64,000 nt of DNA from the NCBI GenBank assembly GCA_018105865.1, contig CM030836.1, positions 18,365,503 to 18,429,502 of the forward strand, read 5' to 3'. Source of the DNA: Metaphire vulgaris (taxonomy: Eukaryota; Annelida; Clitellata; Crassiclitellata; Megascolecidae). The translations under genes were made by a program, and so were the position numbers. Positions within the stretch are counted from its first letter, which is position 1. Each line of letters begins with the position of its first letter. Of the stretch, positions 1-12,200 are shown piece after piece. Below the pieces are notes generated by a model. That model was given only the letters and a program-made list of their open reading frames with translations, was not told where the DNA came from and ran no database searches.

Positions 1-308
1 GGAACCACCACTGCCCACACACTCTATGTTGCAATGTTATCCTTGAGTTTATACGGTGTTGTACACGGGTATAACACCATAGCTAATCCCAGTATCTGGG
101 ACTTCTTCATAACCAATAACTAAACTCAGCAATCTGTTTTTTAGAGTTATGATGATTGCGATTGTCGGGTGCAGCATAAGCGCTTGTTTCAAAATTGAAT
201 TTCTTGCTGCTTTTCAGCGCTGTGATTGGCGAGATTGACGAAGATTCAGACAAATCTTTGGATTTCCAGAACATTCGAGCCGAGCCGTTGAACTCAATTA
301 CACATTAG
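1..308 (+). CDS. 3' end of an unidentified membrane-protein gene (partial)
   Basis: Two exons can be joined in phase. The window opens inside an exon (1-68) reading TTAHTLYVAMLSLSLYGVV, a hydrophobic run that could be a membrane segment. It ends at a donor GTATAA. The second exon, 218-308, follows a good acceptor (TTTTCAG) and encodes an acidic cytosolic-looking tail (GEIDEDSDKSLDFQ, then NIRAEPLNSITH) before TAG. A polyadenylation signal AATAAA lies at 728-733. If the donor is not used, the first exon reads on to a TAA at 124-126. I do not recognise the family. The gene runs in from the left and is oriented like FBH1 downstream. The splice model rests on phase only. Confidence 0.42.
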
Positions 309-848
309 TCCTTATTTATGAAATACGGTTAACTTTGCAAGACATTTTGATTGATCCATTTGTCATCCTCATCGAGTATATAAATTAGGACATCTGGGAG
401 GTACTTTTCCAGCATTTTTAATGTGCAAGGGAACCGATTTGGCAGCGTACTTTATACAGTTAGTAATTTTTTAAGGCTAGCAGACTTAACTGATTAGTAA
501 CTTTAATAAAAAAAATCTTAGAACATGTGACATATAGTTGTTTTAGTTAGCAAAATATTGTATTGAGCAAGTGTTGTAAGTTTGGATTTTGTAGGGAAGA
601 TGACAGTCAAATGATATAGCTCCTCTTATTTGAAGCTTATATTCAACAGATTTTTTAAATACATTACTCAATACTGTAATGGATGGATCATTTTATATGC
701 ATTTTCAATTAGTAAACTTTAACTGTAAATAAACATGCTGACCAAAAAGCTGCTTTGTCTCAAGCTAAAATTATCACTATTTGAAATATTATATTGTTCC
801 CAGTCTGGCATCGCCATTATATGTCATTAGGTGTAACTGGGTTCAAAG
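309..848. other. Probable 3' UTR and intergenic sequence
   Basis: AT-rich, no open frame of note. AATAAA at 728-733 would end the transcript of the partial upstream gene. Nothing else recognised. Confidence 0.4.
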
Positions 849-1024
849 CAGTGTTTATTCTAGGCCTTCTCTGGGGGAATCCCCCAGTTTTAAAATCCCC
901 CAAATTTTTTATATGTTGGCTGGGTATGGAAATCCCCCCCAAAGTGCAGAGACTAAGGCCTTGCCCCCCCCCCCCAAACATTTCAAAATCCCCTCCAATG
1001 TCAAGGTGGCTAGAATAAACACTG
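849..1024. mobile_element. hAT-type MITE, CAGTGTTTATTCTAG family
   Basis: The ends are inverted repeats (CAGTGTTTATTCTAG and its complement) and the element is flanked by a perfect 8-bp duplication GTTCAAAG (841-848 and 1025-1032). The interior holds runs of C and no coding capacity. Relatives lie at 15177, 15890, 16544, 21175, 28758 and 50637. The 8-bp duplication is the hAT superfamily signature. Confidence 0.85.
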
Positions 1025-1765
1025 GTTCAAAGTGGTTTTGTAGTATTACTGCTGTATTAAAAACCACTGTTATACTTGTATTGATCAAGATTGTATTGCT
1101 GTGCAGTCATTGCGTTTTGCAACAAGTGTTGTATTTAATATTTACTAGAAGATACTTAATTTGTCTTTAGCGTAATACATTTTATCATTTGACATTACAA
1201 TTTCAAGCTGATGCCACATGCTTGTCCAGTCCAAAGATAGTAAAAATTAGAATGTTAAAGTGAAGTGGCACTGGTGATTGTATTTATTCTACTTTAGTGG
1301 AATGTAGTATGAAAGTTGCCATCGGTGTTGTTTTATAGGTTGTTTATCAATCGAGTAAATCAGTTTATTAGTGTTGGATCATAAATCAAAGAAAAAATCT
1401 TTGCAAAATCTAAAGAATAACTACAGAAACTTATGTTATTGAGTGTGCAGTTAGGGATTGGCAGTACATGTGAGATACTAAAAGGAGAGGCAGAAGAGAA
1501 CTATATCTCTACTAAAGCTGCCTTCAAATTTATTTATTATCAAGCAAAATGTCACATTAGGATTATTGTAATATATTCTGTATATCACAATTTATCAATC
1601 TGGTAGTAGCACAATAGTGCAGGAAAGTAGGTTTGGTGGGCGGGTTGGTTGGAATTCAAGTGGTTAGTGTTTGGAGATAGTGGATATCATGACAGATTTT
1701 TTAATGTAGAAATAGAACTCATTTGTTTAATAGTTCTTGGTAAAGTATTACACATGCATGCATAG

Positions 1766-1895
1766 CTTGATTTAAAGTGGCTTAGGAGGTATTACTGCCT
1801 GCGTGAAAACCACTAGGGGTGCTAACGGGGCTTGAACATATTCCGTCAGCCTACCGCTCCAGCGCGTAACCCACTATGCCATCTTCCGCCCCACA
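1766..1895 (-). mobile_element. tRNA-derived SINE (full-looking copy)
   Basis: Read on the minus strand it has a pol III A-box-like TGGCATAGTGGGTTACG and a B-box-like TTCAAGCCC, followed by a conserved body ending TAAGCCACTTTAAATCA. Other copies are at 23690, 25132 and 54958, with short pieces near 35300 and 42381. Confidence 0.7.
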
Positions 1896-2396
1896 CATAT
1901 CCTGGGACCTGTGAGAAATGTAGTTCTACTTCTTAGTGATGTTCTTGACTTCTTGTTTGTCTGGTTGAATAGCTGATTGTATAATTGCGGATTAAATGAC
2001 CGTGCATAAATGACCCTCCACCTGTGGCTATAGCTATTTCTATTTCACACTAAGATTAGGCGCCTATGAATAAGGAGCTACTGCGGTGCTGCTAGTTTAG
2101 TTTAGCTTAGACGACAATTTTAAGCAATATGCGTTTTTAAACCGCGGAAGTGATTTGCTGATATTGAAGCTGGAGTGACCATAGACGGAACTTAGGTGCA
2201 AAAAAATGGCGCTATAGAAGTGTATGGTTTTCTTCGGTTCCTGCGTGTTTACTATTTGCACAGGTACAGCGCTAACAGTAACATTGTTTACATCTGTGTG
2301 ACTTTGAAATTGGTGTAAAATTGGTTATAAAATTGGTTATAAATTCAATAAATATTAAACAATAGCACAATTTGCTTGGTAAGTAAAAGTGAAAGG

Positions 2397-2900
2397 TATC
2401 TCATCATCATCGTCGTCGTCGTCGATTCATCATCACCATCATCATCATCATCATCCAGCTCCATGGGTGCTGTAGATGTCGACAGCCTGATTCACGATTT
2501 GCCTCCAGCTTTTTCGGTCCTGTGTTGCTCTGGTTAGTGTGTGCAGCTCCGCGTTCCCCCAATCCACGGTATCGTCCAACCACTCTCTTCTCGGTCTGCC
2601 TCTTCGATTTCGCCATCCATTGTTCCTAGCATGATCTTCTTCACCAGTCTGTTGTCTTCCATTCTGTATACGTGCCCGAGGAAGTTCAGTTTTCTCCGTA
2701 TCAGTGATTGCATGATGTTTGTTTAAATTATCCTATAGCATTTCATTTCAAAGGCCAGTAGTCGTTCTTGGTCTCTTTTCTTTATGGTCCAGGTTTCTGA
2801 TACGTAGAGTAGTACGCTGAAGATTCATGTTCTTAGTATCTCCAGTTTGGTCTCAACTTTCATGACTTTGCTGATCATGGAGTAATATAATATCTCAGTT
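2397..2900 (-). mobile_element. LINE 3' fragment (RT C-terminal end) with ATC tail
   Basis: Minus-strand translation gives broken blocks typical of the end of a non-LTR retrotransposon ORF: SETWTIKKRDQERLLAFEMK, LGHVYRMEDNRLVKKIMLG, RGRPRREWLDDTVDWGNAEL and AQ/TQDRKSWRQIV. In-frame stops and frame changes show it is dead. The 3' end is a (GAT)n-type tail, seen as CATCATC at 2402-2456. Sequence to about 3110 may be more of the same insertion. It sits directly upstream of the FBH1 start exon. Confidence 0.7.
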
Positions 2901-3155
2901 TACGTAGCACTCGTGAAGCTGATGGCTACGAATTTGCTTTTTCTCAAGTGCCTTTTTTGCTATACTCAAGACCTTCCTGTCCTGTGTTCCTGTGACTCAG
3001 TGTTATGTTCTTTCCATCGGTTTAATTGCTCATCGTGTGAGTTTAATTTCTGGTCTTGAGTGTCTTTTATCAGAACTCTTTTGTGGGTTTTGCCTCAGAG
3101 TCTGTTGACAATTGATTTATAATAGTTTTTCTTTTTAAGATTTGAGGCAAGTACA

Positions 3156-3200
3156 ATGAACCAAAGATGTATAGACGTCACTTTAAGAAGATTCACTTGA
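3156..3200 (+). promoter_or_regulatory. Upstream ORF overlapping the FBH1 start codon
   Basis: An ATG at 3156, 11 nt before the chosen FBH1 ATG (3167), opens a 14-codon frame that stops at TGA inside FBH1 codons. A pyrimidine tract followed by AAG at about 3139 looks like a splice acceptor, so both ATGs would lie in the same second exon. If present in mRNA it would force leaky scanning. Confidence 0.35.
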
Positions 3201-6200
3201 CTGATGTCCAGTGTCTCAAGATGAGCAATTCAGAAGACGGTTCAAAGTCGCTTCGAATGCCAGTCGAATTTACTAAGGCATCCGTACTTGGAAATCGACT
3301 ATTGCCTCGAAAGATTCTGAAACGAACACTTTCCGAGCAGGAAATCGATTTGTGCAGCTACCAACACACTGGAACTGAGGATGGCTTACTGCATGATCAA
3401 CCTGTGTCCTCTGGTAGCTTTGTCTCTCGGCCTTTGCAAAATGCTCTGGATTTAGAGGCTTCCACATTGGCTGGCACTAAGACATCTCAAAGTTTTCGGA
3501 TATCATCTCGGTTATATTCAGACAACGTAACGGGCTTGTTACCACAGAACATTAGCAAAGTCAGCACAACTGAAGGCTTTATTTCTGCTAGGCAATATAT
3601 GAATCCTACTCACCATCTGTGTAGTGATGATGGAGCAAGAAAAACTTCAAGAAATGAGTCAGCATTAGAAAAACCAGGCACGTCTCTTTCTCCCACGCGT
3701 AAACGTGGCAAAAAGATGGTATACCAAAGAAATAATCTGGATCAATATTTCAAGAAATTGCCACTTCCAAATCATTTGTCATCAAGTAGTCACCAGATCC
3801 CAGGAGGTCAAGGGATCGAAGATGACGCCGCAGTTCCTGAGAACTCTCCGCGTCGAACGATCATGCGTTCTCCTATATCTAAAGTTCCGGGCACAAATTC
3901 GCTTTATTATAGCCCCAACTCAAGTTGCCTTAGAAATTCAACATCAGACTTGAAAACCGGTGAAATCTTGTCTGCCAGGAAGTCACTCTGGGGTGAAGAC
4001 GCCGATTTTGAATTGGCAATTCCAAATTGCACGCAAAGCAGTGGTATGTGCCGCTCAACAGGCAAGAAGAAGCTTAGACTTGGTGACAAATCTTCATCAT
4101 CCGGTGATAGTAGTTCCGTCGGAGGCAAACCGTCTCACCGTGGTCGGAAAAAATTGCCGAAACCGGTGCCTGTTGATGTTGCCGAGTGCAAATTTGGACT
4201 GTTTGGATTCAGCGACAGTGAGTTGATCGAGCTTGCAACAGATACAGATTTCGAGGATGAAAACATCACTTGTGGAATCAATTATTTCTCCAGATTGCCG
4301 CTGGACATTGTAGAAAATATACTATGTCGTCTGCCTTTTATGGATTTGCATCTGAGTGTCAACAGAGTGTGCACTTTTTGGAATGACCTAATTAGCTCTC
4401 CATCGGTAAGTTGTCTTCATTCTTTGCATTTTGATTGAGATGTTTATTAGTTGAATTTGCATGTATTCTGAGTTATGTACAGTTGATTGACTTAATTTTG
4501 TTTTGTTTACCTACAGTATCAAGTCAAAGTGACCTGTGTAGAAATCTAAGAGTTTCTTTTACTATTTTGTGCTATTTAGCTTTAGACTCTGGTAGTGGAT
4601 TTATTCATTTACTGGTTTAGAATTCTTTGCATCTTAGTGTAATGTAATGCTTTTACGTGTAATAGAAATTTGATGCCCCACAGATGTGCTACAAGATAGT
4701 AATAATTTCACGATTGCATTTTAATTTATTTATAGCCAGACTACATCTGTATTGATGGCAAATATTGCATTTAATCTCTACTGTATTTGCAGTTTATGCC
4801 TTGGAAGAAGAAATACTTTCATCTTCTGAAAGCAGACAAGAATGCTTACTTAGATATGGAAGAGCAAATGAGAGTAAACAAAATGGTTGCCTTAGAGCTT
4901 TACCTGCCTTCACTTATCAGGCATGCACTTGTAATCTGATCCAGTCTTATTTCTCTAATTGGCCTGTAGTGTAACAGTGTCCTGTAGTGTAACAGTGTTA
5001 AAATTTCTCTGGCTTCAATCTTATTTCATACTCCTTTGTTTAGTCAATCTGTTTTAAGACACCGGTGGGAAGAACTGTTTAATTTGTGTGACTTTAAATA
5101 GAGTTAATATTAGTCAGAACTGAATGTTTAGGCTTGAGGTAATACATTTTGATGTTTTAGAGTGATTAGGGGTGTGGTTTAGTGCAATCAGAGAGTGGCA
5201 GGTTCGAATCTGGCCCTAGTAACCCTGCACAAGTTGTTCATCCCTAGAAGTCTGTGCTTAGGGCAGGGAACTTGTCACCTTCATTTTAAGGACATTAAAA
5301 ATGACTGCACGATTGTTTGGATTATCCATCTTAATTCTAATTCTAGTATGTGACATTTCTCTTTATAAGCATTTGAGGCATTCATGTTTACATGTAAAAT
5401 ACTGTCTCAAGAATAGTCTGGAATCTGCTTAGGTTTATGAAAGCATTCAAACCAGCTACTGGCAGAGGTGGAATGGACGTTTTGCTACGGAGACATCCTA
5501 AGTATGAACTCGCTAGAGATTTGCTGTTGGAACGATTTCAGGACTGTGTCCTTAGTGACCAGGTGTGGCTGGAAATAAAATTATGCAAAACTCTCTTTGA
5601 TGGACTCTATGGAAAACTTAAAGTTCTTATGTATTTTTTATAAATTAGGTCTTTTAAACCTAGGTATTTGTTAATTCTTCTTCTTGTTTAGGTGCTGCGT
5701 ATTTCTACGTTAGCGACCATGGATTTCCACTTTGTTTGATCTTGACATCCTCTTATTAATTGGATGTTATTCTATACTCCCTCAATTCCTTCTCGTAGGC
5801 AGTCCACATAGGTGTTTCTCTGCCTTCCTCTAGATCTTTGATTGATTTTATGACTTTCTCTCCGTATAATTTGAAAAGTCTGGCAGCAATCTGCATCCCT
5901 GTCTTGTCCCTTTCCGCATCTTAACCCCTTAACCGGGCGCGACGGCTCAGAGCCGTCCAGTTTACATTGAGTTACAGATTTATTCCCCAGTTAAGGGGTT
6001 AATCCATGTTCCTCCTATGGTTCTGTCTATCCTGATTGCAGATTCCTGTTTCCAGTAGAAATCCTGCAGCAGTCTTAAGTCTTTCCCCTCTATTCCTGAA
6101 TTCTCCAGTAGACTGTAAATGAGGTTTCGTGCTCCACACTATCAAATTGGATGGATTGAATTGAACAGCTTAATGGTTTTGCTCTTTTATGATATTGAGA

Positions 6201-9200
6201 ATATCAGACAGAAGATATTTTGACCGTTTTCATATGGTAGCATTATCGATATCTCGATGCATCGTTTTGTTTAGGTTCCGAACTCGTGGTGTGCCATTGC
6301 TACTTTTGTTATTTTGTCCGAGTCAGTTGGAGATATTCAGCGGGTAATCCGGTGCTTGCTTGGTGGACAGTCATTGTGCATGGCGTCTGAGCTCATCGAC
6401 GGTCTCTACTGCATTGCATCTTTCCTTTGGATGTTCAAGTCGCTTCGATTGGACGATGTCTGGAACGGGTTGGTTGGTTTTTATTAATTAATTCTCGACA
6501 CGGGAGAAGACACTGGCTGGTGCTGTGGAAGTTAAACTGTGTTTCGTACGACTGGTTCTTGAATAGCTTGTCATGAAAAGCTTTTAACCCTTAGACCGCC
6601 AGATACTTTGTAACTATATGCAACGTAGTCGAGTATACTTGGTTCCAGGGGTTTAAGGGTTAAGACAAATTCTGGCAGTGTAGCTATTCCCATTTACACT
6701 GACTCCAGCGTTGACTGTTTTTATGCTGACCACTGGAACTACGAGTCATTTTCCTTTTTCAACATTGTCATTGGTAGCAAAAAGTGCCATCAGTATCGTT
6801 TCTTACAAATTAATTATTAATACAATGAAATTCCGTTCGCTTTTATTCAGTCATAAATATTGACCAATCAGTCAGTCTTTGAACTTGTATGCACTTTACC
6901 TACATGAGTATTTTAACAAATTGTTTATGTACCATTATTTTTTTACGAAGATCACTTCTATTGTTATTCATTTGATCTTTCCATTTTCTGCAGTTGGTGT
7001 TTTTGCCATAGTACTGTATTATTTAATATGTTTACCATGTTTACTGGATAAGCAATTGCATTGGTTTGACCTATGTAGCATATGTTTTGGATTTTTTTTT
7101 GGTAGGATGCACTACCGTCTCTATTATGCCCTTTATCTTTATGAAAATGAATCGGTATCCACCATTGGTCAGCTCAATGAAGTAAGAAATCAGCGTGGAC
7201 AACAGTCACTATATCGATACAGGTGATAAAATAACTGTGGACTTGAATATTTCATTTATATTTTATAATCTTATCGTCACTGTCATCATCGTCATTAATA
7301 TTATTTGTTTGTTTGTTTGTTTGTTTGTTTGTCTCTGCAATGAATTCCAGACTTTATCCTTGTCTGTGTTTTATGTTTCTTGTGCTGTAGTTGTTGGTAA
7401 GTGCTTTTATTAGTTGTCTTGCTTCTGTAGTGCTTCTGACACCATTCTTCGATTAACTCACGAGCAGATGAGAATTTGTAACCATCATATTGAAGCAGGA
7501 CAAACTATCAAGATAATCGCTTTTGCAGGTGCGTTTTCGCTTGTATTGAGGACTTCTCTTTGAACAAACAGATGCAGGAACACGCCCATCTAATAAGACA
7601 GTTTCTTTGCTTTATGAATTTTCGAAACCATTACGATTCCTGCATTTGCTTTCCTCATTTCAGTAAACCAGCTACGTCTTGTTTTGTCTGGATTGAACTC
7701 TTTGGATATTGCTGGTTGTGATTTATTAATTAATTACCAACTTATCATTGCTTCTCTTCATTCTATCATTCATCAAATTTGTCAGTAACAGTCTGTTAGC
7801 ACTGGTATTTGGCTAGGCTGTCCGGTATTTCGTACATCTGTGACACTTTATGTACAAATGAGCATTGTATAGGTGAACGGTCTTACACCAAGTCATGCAG
7901 CTGAAATATGTGTCACTTACTTTGTACGTAATATCCGGGTGATAGATTTAACCTCTTTGCTGCCAATGTCAACTTTTTCATGAGGTACGCCGTACGGCAT
8001 ACGATATTGAAGGGGTTAATACGAGGTTGATTTAATTTCAGGTACAGGAAAGACAACCACCTTGGTTCAATATACGCAAATGAGACCAAACACCAAGTTT
8101 TTGCTGGTGGTATTTAATAAGTGAGTCTTACTTCTTAATATGACAAGCTGGTTTGCTATTTTGAGCTTGTTGATAATTTCTGAAGTTCTGTCTTCCTGGT
8201 GCCATTTTCTAAATGCTATATATTGTTTGTCACAATCGTGTGTTACTTGTTCCTGGGTGGCAGCCTCCATATAGCTTTTTCTCTGAAGTTTATTCACGAG
8301 CGTGACAGCAAATGGAAAACTAAAACTTATTTATTCGACTGAAGTGTTAGACTGGATTCACGTGTGATTTTCAGTCGGTGATCACTATCCAAGTGCTGTG
8401 ATCTCGAGTTATAGGTTGCTTATTTGTATAAGTCATAGGTTAGAAAATGAGCAACTTAAGAAAGAACTTATAAAACTATTGCTCCTACATGTCTTTGGAG
8501 TTCCTACAATTAATTGTTAGTGATTGCACCAGGCAGCTACAAATTGAAATAGCTTGCCATTACTGTGATGAATTTCTTTCTTGGCAGACTTGGCAGCATC
8601 TGGTAAAAAATTTATTTCCTTTTCTAGGCACCATACTAAAAATCTAATTCCTCTTACATTTAACTGGTTTTTTTTTAAAACCATGGTTGTGTTTTTAATA
8701 GCTCACTAAGTCAGTTTGGTTACAGCGGTTTGACGTTCTTGGCTTGAGCCATACTCATGTTCTAGTAACCTACTGTAGGTCTACCTAGAAGATTCAAGAG
8801 TTATTTTGATTTAGCATTGCTGTTATTTATGTTTGTGACTCTAGGTCCGTTTGTGCTCATGCCAAGACTCGCTTTCCTCCGAACGTCGTCTGCTCCACGG
8901 CGCATGCGTTGGCTTATCGTGCAGTCGGATGGAAGTATGTGACCGAATGATTTCAAATTATTTTCTTGCCAATAGTAGCATGTTGTTGAGGTTCGGCTTT
9001 TCTTATCGCACGTCAAACGCCAGTTTGGAGTGTATATATGTGCCGTGCGAAAAGCAAATGGGAAAATGAATCTGTCGTGTTTTGATTGTTTGTTTCATTG
9101 AGAGGTGAAGTTTCGGTTATATTGAACCGTAATCCATTCGTTTTGCAATTGTGTTTTTGGGTGTAAAACATTTATGTGGGTAGAACCTTTCCAATGATGT

Positions 9201-12200
9201 TATATTGAGAACATTCTGAATAGTCCAACTCTAAGTATGTTTTTTGTGTGCATGTTTGTATATCCCTTGTATAACATATGAATGTGTATGCTCAGTACGT
9301 ATGATGTGCATTTTTTGTACAATTAATGGAATTATAGTTTCTACCAAAACATTAGATGTTAGTTGATGTTAGATGGTACATATAGGGTATGTTGTTAGGG
9401 TATTTTGATGCCATCTTTTCTGTGATTGGATGCATTCTCTGCTACTGAGTTGGACTTGTTTGAATTGTAGATATGGCCAGGAAAAAAAGTTGGGGAGTAA
9501 TGTGAAGGTGTTTGACATTTTGAACCTGTTGCAAACGAGAAAGGGAGAGAATCTCTATACTCAGGCAAAGTTCGTCGTCGAGACGCTGAATGGATTTATG
9601 GCGTCGCGTGATCCTTTCATTACGACAGCTCATGTCCCAACGCAGATGATGAAGGAAGATGGACTAGTCCACTCCATTGATCATTCAGTTCAAATGGTAA
9701 ATTCTTTAGAATGTTAGGAGGAAGCCATTAAAATAGTAGCTTGATTGTTGATTCGTAGTAAAATTTAAATTTAGGAGTACAATTCTTTTTTTAATTAGGA
9801 TGCGATTTAATTTGAATCACTTGATAAAGTTTCAGTTTGCTATTGCATTTAGCATTTGGCAAATGACGCACAGAATATTTGGAACCAGATGATAAACTTA
9901 CAGAATAAATCGATTTATTTGCCGCACGACGGATACTTGAAATTGTGGCAGCTGCAAAAGCCAAGAATACAGAAGTACGATGTCATTCTCATCGATGAAG
10001 CACAGGACCTTACACCAGGTATGCAGATTTCATGTGTTTGCTGCATATATTAAGAATAAATGCCACTATAATTGTGCTGTTATTGTGAATTTCGGTGAAT
10101 TGTCTGCATAGTGATTGTGTTTTCGAATAACCATCAATATAAAAGTGCAGTTTTGTTTTTGTACTCTTTTCTTAGGAATCTTTATATCTACCCTTGTGCA
10201 GACTTCTTCAGAAGTCTTCTTAATCAAATTCTTAGCCAATTGCAGTTTTCAATGTTCAAGGTTGTTTTGTCAAATTAACTCTCTTTGCTTATCAAAATGT
10301 TTGTCTTCTTTCTCCATCTTCTTTATTGTAGTTGACGTAGTTTCTGTGGCATTTGGGGCTAAATCAGGCCCGCTAAGAGAAATTCCGGACCCCTTTGCAG
10401 AAGGGCAGTCATGGGCCTCTAACAACTGATGATGACCTTTTGTTTGCTTGTCAGTCTTTTTCGGGATGTTAATACATGACCCGCCTGGGCTCCCTACAGG
10501 TCACCGGGCCCCTCTGCATTTGCCCCCACCTCTCGGCGGGCCTGGGATAAATGTCACTGTATTTTAAAAATTTTTACTTGCGATGGCACATTTTCTGTTT
10601 CCAACTTGTCTTGACTAATTTGGGGAAACAAGAATAAGAAAACAAGGAACGAGAAAAAGACTTTGTCACTAACTCGACAACCAATATAAACAGTTCATAA
10701 AGAATCTAAAGACACAATTGTTCAATGCGTTGTTTGACTGCTAACCTTATGTTGTGAAGCACTCTTGATTTAGGCTTAGGCCTTGTTATAGGGCTATATA
10801 AATTGTCAGATAATAATAATAATAATAATAATAATAATCTTGTGCTTTGATTGGTTAACGAAGAGTTTCTTGTTATTTGTAGCGGTCACCGACATTTTCC
10901 TAAATCAGTTGCAGCCGAGAATATTGGTTGGCGATCCACATCAGCAGATCTACTCCTTCCGTGGAGCCGTTAACGCAATGAACCTCGTCGCACCAACTCA
11001 CACCTTTTACCTGACACAGGTTGACTACCAGAACTCTCTTGGTTTGACAACTGCAATTCTACGTAAACGATTAAAACCCTTCTCAGGGCAAGTAATTAGT
11101 TCGCGACTAAGCGTTAAGTAAGTTTCGTGGGTTCATTTGCTTGGAATATTTTGTGGTTGCAAAAATGCATGGCAGCTGCACGGGTGGAGTAATGGGTATT
11201 CATGTGATTGGCTTATGATGGTGTGTCGGTTCCAGTAAGGTTGATGATGGTTCATTCAGATGGCTAATAACTTGACTTACTAGTGCTACATCAGTTGGGG
11301 TTCGACTGTCATTGCAGAAGAACAATGAAAACATCTGCGGTTGTGTGATGTGGTAGAAATGTTTAACTCTGTCACCTTGCAGTATGTTTCTTGGCATTAA
11401 AATAATTCATGTAAGTGTGTCTTCTGATACGGATTTAACTGGATTTCCTGGTTTGAGGCAGAAATCCAGTGAATCCAGGAGGTTTGTGGAATGCTGATTT
11501 TAGCAATAACTGCAGAACAGTGTTTTTTGATTGCTGTATTTTTATTTTGTTCAGTCGTTTAGATTTGGTCCAGAAATATCATTTGTTGCGGCTTCTTGCC
11601 TCGAGCTATTCAAAAAAGAGAAAACGAAAATACTTGTCGGCAATGGAATTCCAGGTCAGAATCGTGCTAACAGGACTGGTTGATTTATTGTTATATTTAT
11701 GTATTTATTATTCATTATTTATTATTTTTATTAAATTATAGATCTATTGTCCTGCAGATTTCTGCTTGGACATTCTGTTGGTGACATTTTTAGCAGTTGG
11801 GTTTTTTTTTATCTGCGACATTATGTTAGGAAAACAATATCTTTCTCATAAGAGACCTGTGTTATCTTATAATCAAAGAAGGATTACATTATTAATCTAG
11901 TATTTTCCACCTTTTCTGGCATTTTGTAGGTGGTATTTATGGAGACAAGGTTGGACAGATGGCCATTATTGCTCGTTCCAATTTTCAACTTTTCTCTGAA
12001 ATCGTCAAGAAATGTAGCTATTCGGAGGAAAATATTAAAGTTTCTTTTGCTGGGGTTTGTATTCTTTAGTCTGCCTTTTGTCACTTAAATTGTGCATTTA
12101 CCATTAGAGCATATATACTGTGTTTTTTCCCTGACATGGCCATGAAGCGGTAAATGTTTTTAAGAATAGACAGTGATATTGTAATAATGGCTCTTGAAAC

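Noticed and set aside
781..1170. 129-codon + frame
   Set aside because: Runs through the MITE at 849-1024; C-rich transposon sequence gives the open frame.
2407..2616. 69-codon minus frame ending in Met and Arg runs
   Set aside because: Wrong frame of a LINE 3' end; the runs are its trinucleotide tail.
5170..5300. A functional tRNA gene
   Set aside because: Only the B box is good; no acceptor-stem pairing or anticodon arm could be built.
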